A stretch of DNA of 7,987 nucleotides from Desulfocurvus sp. (GCF_023230885.1 NZ_JALNWM010000163.1:1-7987); one strand, 5' to 3'. Positions 1-4,950 are shown, counted from the stretch's first letter. Program-made: numbers and translations. Notes: a model not told the origin generated them from the sequence alone.

Positions 1-67
1 CGCCCACGCACACGGCCAGCTCGCCACCGCCCACGCCCAGGGCCAGCACGGTCAGCAGGGTGTCCAT
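1..67 (-). CDS. Partial N-terminus of an unidentified, probably membrane protein
   Basis: An ATG at 67-65 opens a frame that runs without a stop to the window edge. The 22 visible residues begin MDTLLTVLALGVGGGELAVC and are hydrophobic, like a first membrane segment. A GAGG ribosome binding site lies about six bases upstream, and the ATG is only 7 bases after the stop of the M48 protease gene, so it looks like the next gene of the same minus-strand operon. Too little is visible to name a family. A short start like MDTLL followed by a Gly-rich hydrophobic stretch occurs in several small membrane families. The call rests on position, ribosome binding site and an open frame. Confidence 0.42.
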   Translation of the reverse strand, partial: MDTLLTVLALGVGGGELAVCVG

Positions 68-74
68 GCCCGCC

Positions 75-1532
75 TCAGGCGCCCTTCCAGAATTCGGCCC
101 GCGCCTTGTAGACCTCTTCGAGCTTTTCCAGCTCCTTCTTCTGCTCCTCGGTCTTGGCCAGGGCCTGGGCCTTCTTGCGGTTGAAGTCGGCCTGCTTCTG
201 GTCCAGCCCGTAGATGCCCGCGTAGGCCAGGTGCAGGTGGCCGGAGAACATGTCGCCCGCCGCGCCCAGGGTGCGGCCCAGGTGGTAGTGGACCTCGGCG
301 TCCTCGGGCAGCGCCTCGAGCACGCGGCGGAAATAGTCCACGGCGGGGCCGGTCTGGCCCGCGTCGGCCTGCAGGCGGCCCAGGTAGAACAGGGCCATCA
401 GGTCCTTGGGGTTCAGGATGCTGGCCTTGGTCAGGTAGCTGGCGGCCTTGGCCGCGTCGCCGCTGCGGTAGTGGAAGGCCCCGGCCTCGCGCAGCACCAG
501 CGGATCCTCGGGGGCGATGCCCAGGGCCTCGCCGAAGGCCGCGGCCGCCTCGGCCACGCGGTTGCGCCGCGAGAGCACGATGCCCCGGCCCATGGCCAGC
601 AGGGCCGGATCGCCCTCGCCCTGGGCAAAGGCGCCCAGGGCGGCCTCGGGGTCGGCGTGGCGCGCGCGGACCAGGGTCTTCACACGCACGAAGCGGGCGT
701 CGTCGCGCGGGCGCTGGCGCACCGCGTCGTCCAGGCGGTTCACGCGGTCTTGCAGGTAGCCGATGCGCTCGGCCACGTCGGGGTGGGTGGACAGGTACTG
801 CGGCACGGAGCTGCCCGCGAGGTACTGCTTGCGGCGGATCTTCTGGAAGGCGCCGACCATGCCCTCGGGGGGGAAGCCGGCGCCGACCAGGAAGTCCATG
901 CCCACCTGGTCGGCCTCGCGCTCGTCGATGCGGCTGTAGTTGAGCATGGCCGTGGTTCCGGCGGCCATGGAGCCGACCATCAGCGCCTGGCTGGCCTCGC
1001 CCATGTTGGCGCCGCCCCCGGCCGTGCCCAGGAGCATGCCCGCCAGCATCCCGGCGAGCATCCCCAGCTGCACGTTTTGCATCTGCTCGATGCGCTTGGC
1101 CACATGGCGCTGGGAAACGTGAGCCAGCTCATGGGCCAGGACCCCGGCCAGCTCGTCCTCGTGCTCCAGGTCGGTGATCAGCCCGGTGAACACATAGACA
1201 TAGCCGCCCGGCGTGGCGAAGGCGTTGAGGGCCGGGTTGCGGATGACCGTGAGGTTGGCGGGGAAGGGCTGGGGCGGGAGCTGGGCGTAGAGCCGGTCCA
1301 CCAGGGCGCGGACGTAGGCCACGATCTCGGGATCCTCGACCACGGGATAGCGGGCGCGGATCATGGTGTGGTATTTCTGGCCCAGCTCGCGCTCCTCCTC
1401 GATGCCGAAGGAGCCGCCGAGCAGCCCGGCGCGCACCGGGACGGGCGTCAGCAGGCAGCCCGCGGCCACGGCCAGGGCCAGCAGGGCCGCCACCGCCCGG
1501 CGAGGGAAAAGACGATCCGGCGTAAAGGGCAT
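75..1532 (-). CDS. M48 family metalloprotease with TPR repeats, BepA/YfgC-like
   Basis: A 485-residue periplasmic zinc protease, close to the 487 of E. coli BepA, which helps assemble or degrade outer-membrane proteins such as LptD. Seen in the sequence: an N-terminal signal region (RR at 11-12, hydrophobic 13-25) with either a weak lipobox ending at Cys26 or a signal peptidase I site near VRA at 33-35. The zinc motif HELAH lies at 134-138, and the third ligand is probably Glu206 in EREAD. A conserved STHP lies at 248-251, with a TPR-like helical region from about 300 to 440 and a charged, Lys/Glu-rich C-terminal helix. A Gly/Met-rich hydrophobic stretch (about 156-195) sits between the zinc motif and Glu206, as in BepA. 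The upstream ribosome binding site is weak (GGA only), but no other start keeps the signal peptide. It lies 58 bp downstream of pyrR, presumably cotranscribed; that gap holds only a short GC hairpin (1547-1561). Membrane anchoring through Cys26 is uncertain because residue -3 is Ala rather than Leu. Confidence 0.93.
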   Translation of the reverse strand: MPFTPDRLFPRRAVAALLALAVAAGCLLTPVPVRAGLLGGSFGIEEERELGQKYHTMIRARYPVVEDPEIVAYVRALVDRLYAQLPPQPFPANLTVIRNPALNAFATPGGYVYVFTGLITDLEHEDELAGVLAHELAHVSQRHVAKRIEQMQNVQLGMLAGMLAGMLLGTAGGGANMGEASQALMVGSMAAGTTAMLNYSRIDEREADQVGMDFLVGAGFPPEGMVGAFQKIRRKQYLAGSSVPQYLSTHPDVAERIGYLQDRVNRLDDAVRQRPRDDARFVRVKTLVRARHADPEAALGAFAQGEGDPALLAMGRGIVLSRRNRVAEAAAAFGEALGIAPEDPLVLREAGAFHYRSGDAAKAASYLTKASILNPKDLMALFYLGRLQADAGQTGPAVDYFRRVLEALPEDAEVHYHLGRTLGAAGDMFSGHLHLAYAGIYGLDQKQADFNRKKAQALAKTEEQKKELEKLEEVYKARAEFWKGA

Positions 1533-1590
1533 GGTGCGTCCGGTTGCGGGCCCGGGGCCCGGCTGGGAAGGCTGCGGTCGGCGGCGGCGC

Positions 1591-2124
1591 CTAGCCGACG
1601 AGGACCACTTCCTCGCGACCGTCGCGCTCGTCCAGGAACACGTCCACATGCTCGCCGCGGCGTGTCTCCACGCGGGCGCCCACATAGTCCCCGTGGATGG
1701 GCAGCTCGCGGTGCCCCCGGTCCACAAGCACGAGCAGCTCCACCCGCTCGGGCCGCCCGAAGTCGAGCACCGCCTCCAGGGCGGCGCGGATGGTCCGCCC
1801 CGTGAAGAGCACGTCGTCGACCAGGACGATGCGCGCGCCGTCGATGTCGAAGAATATCTCCGTCTTGTTGATCTGCGGCTGCACGTCCAGGGTCGTCCAG
1901 TCGTCGCGGTAGAGATTGATGTCCAAAAGGCCAAGGGAGATGTCGCGCCCGAGCTTGGCGTCCAGGGCGGCCTTCAGGCGCCGGGCGAGGTCCACGCCCC
2001 GGCGCTGGATGCCCAGGATGGCGAGGTTGTCGCAGTCGGCGTGGCGTTCGACGATCTCCGTGGCGAGGCGGTCCATGGTCCGCCCGATTTCCGTGGCGTT
2101 CATCACGACCCTGGTCTTGCTCAT
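1591..2124 (-). CDS. pyrR: PyrR bifunctional pyrimidine operon regulator / uracil phosphoribosyltransferase
   Basis: A 177-residue protein of the usual PyrR length and type-I phosphoribosyltransferase fold. The PRPP-binding signature LVDDVLFTGRT lies at 101-111. The N-terminal block (IGRTMDRLATEIVERH, then LGIQRRGVDLARRL at 37-50) and the late block LVDRGHRELPIHGDYVG (133-149) are characteristic of PyrR rather than of Upp. Family members convert uracil and PRPP to UMP, and in Firmicutes bind pyr mRNA to attenuate transcription. RNA binding in this organism is not shown. The start at 2124 has a good AGGAG ribosome binding site; an in-frame upstream ATG at 2265 would add 47 non-family residues. 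The leader from the proposed promoter is only about 45 nt and holds no antiterminator/terminator pair, so control by PyrR attenuation of its own gene is unlikely. A DNA operator (2165-2180) is the better candidate. Confidence 0.95.
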   Translation of the reverse strand: MSKTRVVMNATEIGRTMDRLATEIVERHADCDNLAILGIQRRGVDLARRLKAALDAKLGRDISLGLLDINLYRDDWTTLDVQPQINKTEIFFDIDGARIVLVDDVLFTGRTIRAALEAVLDFGRPERVELLVLVDRGHRELPIHGDYVGARVETRRGEHVDVFLDERDGREEVVLVG

Positions 2125-2164
2125 AGGCGTACTCTCCTGACGGGCGGCTGGCGCCCGGGGTGCA

Positions 2165-2180
2165 ATCGTTCCGGAACGAT
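2165..2180. promoter_or_regulatory. Perfect 16-bp palindrome, likely operator in front of pyrR
   Basis: ATCGTTCCGGAACGAT is a perfect inverted repeat. It covers most of the proposed pyrR -10 box and the expected transcription start, where a dimeric repressor would block transcription. It is nested inside a wider inverted pair, TGCAAT (2161-2166) and ATTGCA (2198-2203). It could also fold as an RNA hairpin, but at the very 5' end of the message with no T run. The cognate protein is unknown. Confidence 0.55.
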
Positions 2181-2204
2181 ACGGAATCTTTGGCGGCATT
2201 GCAA
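2176..2204 (-). promoter_or_regulatory. Candidate sigma70 promoter for pyrR
   Basis: Read on the minus strand, TTGCAA (2204-2199, 4 of 6 to consensus) is separated by exactly 17 bases from TATCGT (2181-2176, 4 of 6). The expected start would be near 2169, giving a leader of about 45 nt to the pyrR ATG. A 6-bp GC hairpin (CGGGCG / CGCCCG, 2141-2157) lies in that leader just before the ribosome binding site. Found by eye, not by a scored model. Confidence 0.5.
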
Positions 2205-2264
2205 CACGCGCCCGCGCCGGGCGGAAGAACGATTCGCAAAACCTATCGATCCTGGCCATTTCCA

Positions 2265-2302
2265 TCTATGAACGTTGACAACTCCACCGCCCGCCCTTAC
2301 AT
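2265..2302 (+). promoter_or_regulatory. Promoter of the HesB-like selenoprotein gene, with shared upstream element
   Basis: TTGACA (2275-2280, perfect) is followed after 16 bases by TTACAT (2297-2302). The first and last two positions of this -10 agree with consensus. Directly upstream, TCTATGAACG (2265-2274) closely matches TCTATCAATG in front of the second HesB gene. The leader to the ATG would be about 70 nt. The divergent pyrR promoter lies about 70 bp to the left, so the 256-bp gap 2125-2380 is a two-way control region. Confidence 0.5.
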
Positions 2303-2380
2303 CTGCCTTCTGGCCGCGGCGGGCGTTTTTGGCTTTGGCCCGCTCCCGGCCCATCCAGCCCACACCCCCATGGAGGACTC

Positions 2381-2701
2381 ATGTTCGAATTGACCGACAA
2401 GGCCCTCGCGGAGCTGCTGTCCTACTTCAAGGACAAGTCCGTCTCCCCCATCCGGGTCTATCTCGCGCCGGGCGGCTGAGCTGGCCCGCGCCTGTCATTG
2501 GCTCTGGATGAGCCAAAGGAAACCGACGCCGTGTTCGACTTCGACGGCGGCATCAGCTTCGTGATCGACAAGCAGCTCCTGGAAGGCGCCGCGCCCGTGA
2601 AGGTCGACGTGACCTACACCGGCTTCACCGTGGATTCCAGCCTGCAACTGGGCGGCGGCTGCTCTTCGGGCTCCTGCTCCAGCGGCGGGTGCTCCTGCTA
2701 G
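2381..2701 (+). CDS. HesB/IscA-like selenoprotein (in-frame TGA = selenocysteine at residue 33)
   Basis: A 106-residue protein if the TGA at 2477-2479 is read as selenocysteine. GGAGG at 2372-2376 sets the ATG at 2381. The frame before the TGA (ending VYLAPGG) and after it (beginning AGPRLSLALDEP) is continuous and aligns without gaps to the next gene over 90 residues, about two thirds identical by my count. That gene has Cys (TGT) at the same codon 33. A bacterial SECIS hairpin follows 18 bases later (2498-2516). In IscA-type proteins the aligned Cys, in the SGCSG context, is a ligand for iron or an Fe-S cluster; here Sec would take that place. The C-terminus (94-106) is a Cys/Ser/Gly tail with four Cys in place of IscA's CGCG. 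Family knowledge: HesB-like selenoproteins are a recognised bacterial family of unproven function, perhaps Fe-S scaffold or redox. Without Sec insertion the product would be a 32-residue stub. The organism must carry selA, selB, selC and selD; none lies in this window. Confidence 0.92.
2498..2516 (+). promoter_or_regulatory. Bacterial SECIS element inside the coding region
   Basis: TTGGCTC (2498-2504) and GAGCCAA (2510-2516) form a perfect 7-bp stem with a five-base loop, UGGAU. The loop begins 25 bases after the TGA. Bacterial SECIS elements usually have a short stem, a small loop with a G in its first two positions, and a UGA-to-loop distance of roughly 16-37 bases; all are met. Below an A-A mismatch, two more pairs (C2496-G2518, U2495-G2519) could lengthen it. 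The codons used here (TCA, TTG, GCT, GAT, CCA) are atypical for this genome, consistent with selection on RNA structure. The role would be to recruit SelB with Sec-tRNA. Confidence 0.87.
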
Positions 2702-2728
2702 CGCCAAGCGTACGACCGCGACGCACCA

Positions 2729-2758
2729 GGGCGGCCCCCCACGGGGGCCGCCCTTTTT
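2729..2758 (+). terminator. Rho-independent terminator after the selenoprotein gene
   Basis: GGGCGGCCCCC (2729-2739) pairs perfectly with GGGGGCCGCCC (2743-2753) around a CAC loop, followed by five T (2754-2758). It ends the first HesB transcript 28 bases after its stop codon, so the two HesB genes are separate transcription units. Confidence 0.92.
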
Positions 2759-2831
2759 CGTCCGCAGGGCCCCGCCCGGCCCGGCCCCGCGCCCCCAAAA
2801 CAGTCGATACCCGGCCGACAAATCGATACGT

Positions 2832-2872
2832 TCTATCAATGCCATTGACAACCGGCACGGTATGATTACCTT
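2832..2872 (+). promoter_or_regulatory. Promoter of the Cys-type HesB-like gene, with shared upstream element
   Basis: A perfect TTGACA (2845-2850) is followed after 16 bases by TACCTT (2867-2872), a weak -10. TCTATCAATG (2832-2841) upstream matches the element in front of the selenoprotein gene, and both boxes continue as TTGACAAC. Two further copies of TCGATAC lie at 2804-2810 and 2823-2829; TATCGAT also occurs at 2244-2250 before the first gene. A strong-looking TATGAT at 2861 is too close to this -35. The -35 is convincing and the -10 is not certain. Confidence 0.45.
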
Positions 2873-2903
2873 GGGTGATCATCCCCAAAACCGGAGGAAT
2901 CCG

Positions 2904-3248
2904 ATGCTTGAACTCACCGACGCGGCGCGCACCGAGCTGCTCAACTACTTCAAGGACAAGACCCCCGAGCCCGTGCGCGTGTTCCTCGCGCCCGGCGGGT
3001 GTTCCGGCCCGCGCCTGTCCCTGGCGCTGGACCAGAAACGCGACGACGACGCGATTTTCGACTTCGAGGGCGGCCTGACCTTCGTCATGAACCAGGCCCT
3101 GCTGGACGAAGCCAAGCCCGTGAAAGTCGACGTGACCTACACCGGCTTTACCGTGGAATCGAGCCTGCAAATGGCCGCAGGCGGCTGCGGCTGCTCCTCG
3201 GCCTCCTCGTGCGGCTCCGCCGGTTCCGGCGGCTGCGGCTGCTGCTAG
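2904..3248 (+). CDS. HesB/IscA-like protein, cysteine form
   Basis: A 114-residue paralogue of the selenoprotein just upstream. GGAGG at 2893-2897 supports the ATG at 2904; an earlier in-frame ATG at 2862 lacks a ribosome binding site and overlaps the promoter. Cys33, in APGGCSGPRLSLALD, replaces the Sec of the neighbour and aligns with the first ligand Cys of IscA. The core VKVDVTYTGFTVESSLQ (73-89) is nearly identical between the two. The tail from about 93 is Gly/Ser/Cys-rich with six Cys (95, 97, 103, 111, 113, 114), more than the usual CGCG of A-type carriers. The likely role is Fe-S or metal binding in the cytoplasm; no signal peptide is seen. Whether it is a scaffold, carrier or metal buffer cannot be decided from the sequence. 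It ends at a strong terminator. Confidence 0.95.
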   Translation: MLELTDAARTELLNYFKDKTPEPVRVFLAPGGCSGPRLSLALDQKRDDDAIFDFEGGLTFVMNQALLDEAKPVKVDVTYTGFTVESSLQMAAGGCGCSSASSCGSAGSGGCGCC

Positions 3249-3266
3249 GGCGCGGCCCCGACGCGC

Positions 3267-3303
3267 AAAAAAGGGCGGCCCCCAGGGGCCGCCCTTTCTT
3301 TTT
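3267..3303. terminator. Bidirectional terminator between convergent units
   Basis: GGGCGGCCC (3273-3281) pairs with GGGCCGCCC (3286-3294) around a four-base loop. On the right are T residues (3295-3303, one C); on the left six A (3267-3272), which read as T on the minus strand. It can therefore stop both the plus-strand HesB gene and the minus-strand operon whose last gene ends at 3371. The stem sequence is almost the same as that of the terminator at 2729-2758. Confidence 0.92.
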
Positions 3304-3330
3304 CCGCACCCGGGCGACGCCCGCCGGGGC

Positions 3331-3370
3331 CCGGCTGCGCCCGGCTGCGCCCGGCTGCGCCCGGCTATGC
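3331..3370. repeat. Short tandem repeat of a 10-mer
   Basis: CCGGCTGCGC occurs three times in perfect tandem (3331-3360), followed by a fourth copy with two changed bases (CCGGCTATGC, 3361-3370). It fills the end of the convergent gap right up to the stop codon of the small minus-strand gene. It resembles slippage-generated DNA; no function is evident. Confidence 0.85.
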
Positions 3371-3610
3371 CTACGGCAGGGGCTCCTCGTCCGCGACCGG
3401 AACCGCGAGCAGGGCCGCCCACAGGGCCAGCAGGTCCTCGCGGTTGTCGCGGATCCAGTCCTCGCCCTCGTCCCGGCGCATGCGGGCCATGCCCTCCAGG
3501 AATTCGCTCTCTCCGTCGCCGTCCAGCCCCGGCAGGGCGTCCACGCCGAGCAGGGCCAGGGCCTCGTCCAGGGTCATGGCCTCGGGGGCCGTGGGGGTGT
3601 CTTCGTTCAT
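3371..3610 (-). CDS. Small acidic protein of unknown function, last gene of the liv/CoA-ligase operon
   Basis: A 79-residue protein with 21 Asp/Glu against 5 Arg and no Lys, so strongly acidic. It has no signal peptide, membrane segment or Cys. The C-terminal half (DWIRDNREDLLALWAALLA, 51-69) is predicted helical and amphipathic. I do not recognise the family. It starts 9 bases after the CoA-ligase stop codon with a modest GAAGGG site, so it is probably translated from the same message. The tight spacing, GC-biased third positions and the terminator just beyond support a real gene. A role linked to the ligase, such as partner or regulator, is a guess from position only. Confidence 0.7.
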   Translation of the reverse strand: MNEDTPTAPEAMTLDEALALLGVDALPGLDGDGESEFLEGMARMRRDEGEDWIRDNREDLLALWAALLAVPVADEEPLP

Positions 3611-3619
3611 GGGGCCCTT

Positions 3620-4891
3620 CTATCCGAAAATCCGGCGGTCCACCAGGGGGGGAGCCCCGGGTTCGATGTCCTCGGCGCCTCCGGCGATTTCCAGCTCGGG
3701 GCGCAGCTTGATGGCCTCCTGGAAGGCCCGGGCCAGGGCCTCGCGGTCCAGCTCGCCCGCCAGCCGCAGGCGCAGGGCCAGCCGGTCGCGCCCGCCGGGG
3801 TTGGTGACCACCACCTGCCACGCGGCCACCGCCGGGAAGCCCGCCAGCACCCCGGCCACCTGCGCCGGGTACACGAACTGACCCTTGACCTTGGCCGTGT
3901 CGTCCACGCGGCCCAGGATGCCCGCCAGCCGGGGCGCGGTGCGCCCGCAGGGGCAGGCCCCGGCCACCAGGCGCGACAGGTCGCCCGTGGCCAGGCGCAC
4001 CAGGGGGTAGACATCGACGAACGGCGTGACCACCACCTCGCCCGTCTCGCCGGGGGGCAGGGGCCGGTGGGTCTGCGGGTCGCAGATCTCCACATGGCAG
4101 CGGCTGGAGAGGTGCATCCCGCCCAGGGCCGGGCACTCGTAGGCCACGCAACCCAGCTCCGCCGTACCGTAGCCCTGGCGCACGAGCATCCCGAAGTCCG
4201 CCTCCAGGCCCCGGCGCAGGCCCTCGGGCAGCCGCTCGGCGGCCACGAAGGCCGCCTGGAGCCTGAAGTCGCGCCGCAGGTCCAGCCCCCGGGCCACGGC
4301 CTTGTCGGCGATGACCCGCAGATAGCTGGCCATGCCCACGAAGCCGGTGACGGGCAGCGTGGTCAGCAGTTCGATCTGCTTGTCGGTGTTGCCGGGCCCG
4401 GCGGGGATCACGGCGCAGCCGATCTCGCGCAGGGGCTGTTCGAGCATCAGTCCCGCCGGGGTCAGGTGGTAGGAAAAGGTCATCTGCACCACGTCGCGGC
4501 GGCGGAACCCGGCGGCGTGGAAGGCTTCGGTCCAGCCCCAGTAATCCGCCCCGGGGCCCTCGGGATCCAGGATGGGCCCGGGCGACTGGTATATGCGCGC
4601 CAGCTCGCCCGGCTCGCAGGCCAGCAGCCCGCCCAGGCGCGGCCCCCCGGCCTGCAGGGTCACCAGATCCTTCTTGCGCAGCACGGGGATGCGCGCCCAG
4701 TCGTCCAGCGAGCCGATGTCCGACAGGGTCAGCCCCGCGCGGTCCATGCGCGCGCGCAGCTCGGCGCTGTGCTCCCAGGCCGTTTCGAGCAGCCGCTCCA
4801 GCCGCTCCCAGGCGCGGGCGGCCCGCCGTTCCCCGTCCTGGGTCTCCAGTTCGCTCCAGTGGCCGTTCATCCGCTCGGACAACAAGGTCAT
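3620..4891 (-). CDS. PaaK-like (phenylacetate-CoA ligase family) adenylate-forming enzyme
   Basis: A 423-residue protein of the PaaK branch of the ANL superfamily, which activates a carboxylic acid as acyl-adenylate and then as CoA thioester. Seen: an N-terminal helical region with LSDIGSLDDWARIPVLRKKDL (56-76), typical of the family; YGTAE at 241-245 with the following ECP and GMH; TGDLSRL at 302-308; and the Cys-rich CPCGR at 313-317 followed by ILGRVDD (325-331) and VKGQFVYPAQV (335-345). The C-terminal small domain is short. Odd: the phosphate-binding loop, usually a Ser/Thr/Gly-rich SSGTTGxP, reads SPGPILDPEG at 103-112, so ATP use may differ or be weakened. The start at 4891 has an excellent GGAGGAGG site; an upstream in-frame ATG at 4957 would add 22 unlikely residues. 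It follows livF by 88 bp. The substrate is unknown; an aryl or indole acetate is plausible from family and context only. Confidence 0.92.
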   Translation of the reverse strand: MTLLSERMNGHWSELETQDGERRAARAWERLERLLETAWEHSAELRARMDRAGLTLSDIGSLDDWARIPVLRKKDLVTLQAGGPRLGGLLACEPGELARIYQSPGPILDPEGPGADYWGWTEAFHAAGFRRRDVVQMTFSYHLTPAGLMLEQPLREIGCAVIPAGPGNTDKQIELLTTLPVTGFVGMASYLRVIADKAVARGLDLRRDFRLQAAFVAAERLPEGLRRGLEADFGMLVRQGYGTAELGCVAYECPALGGMHLSSRCHVEICDPQTHRPLPPGETGEVVVTPFVDVYPLVRLATGDLSRLVAGACPCGRTAPRLAGILGRVDDTAKVKGQFVYPAQVAGVLAGFPAVAAWQVVVTNPGGRDRLALRLRLAGELDREALARAFQEAIKLRPELEIAGGAEDIEPGAPPLVDRRIFG

Positions 4892-4927
4892 GGGCCCTCC
4901 TCCCGGCATGGCTTGTGCAACCGTCCA

Positions 4928-4950
4928 GGCCCCGCGCCCGGCGCGGGGCC
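4928..4950 (-). other. Intercistronic GC hairpin between livF and the CoA ligase
   Basis: GGCCCCGCGC (4928-4937) and GCGCGGGGCC (4941-4950) form a perfect 10-bp inverted repeat with a 3-base loop. There is no T run on either side, so it is not a classical terminator. In the 88-bp gap it could act as an RNA processing, pausing or 3'-end stabilising structure. Confidence 0.55.

Noticed and set aside
60..1805. Long plus-strand ORF opposite the M48 protease
   Set aside because: Low-complexity Gly/Ala/His/Gln-rich antisense translation of GC-rich coding DNA; the minus strand has clear family motifs.
75..1934. M48 protease with 134 extra N-terminal residues
   Set aside because: The extension is an out-of-frame reading of pyrR; the signal peptide begins at the ATG at 1532.
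2125..2175. PyrR-type transcription attenuator in the pyrR leader
   Set aside because: Only one short GC hairpin (2141-2157) without a T run and no alternative pairing; the leader is too short for antiterminator plus terminator.
2381..2701. First HesB copy as a pseudogene with a nonsense codon
   Set aside because: The frame beyond the TGA is intact to a normal stop, conserved in protein sequence, and carries a SECIS-like stem. The TGA falls exactly on the functional Cys; random decay would not do all this.
2498..2701. Separate 67-residue gene starting at a TTG
   Set aside because: That TTG lies inside the SECIS stem, has no ribosome binding site, and the product is just the C-terminal part of the selenoprotein.
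2861..2866. TATGAT as -10 of the second HesB promoter
   Set aside because: Good match alone, but only 10 bases from the TTGACA -35 and nothing like a -35 at 17 bases upstream. TACCTT at 16 bases was kept instead, with low confidence.
3331..3370. CRISPR-like or phage-attachment repeat
   Set aside because: Units are 10 bp in direct tandem without spacers, and no integrase, tRNA or cas gene is present.
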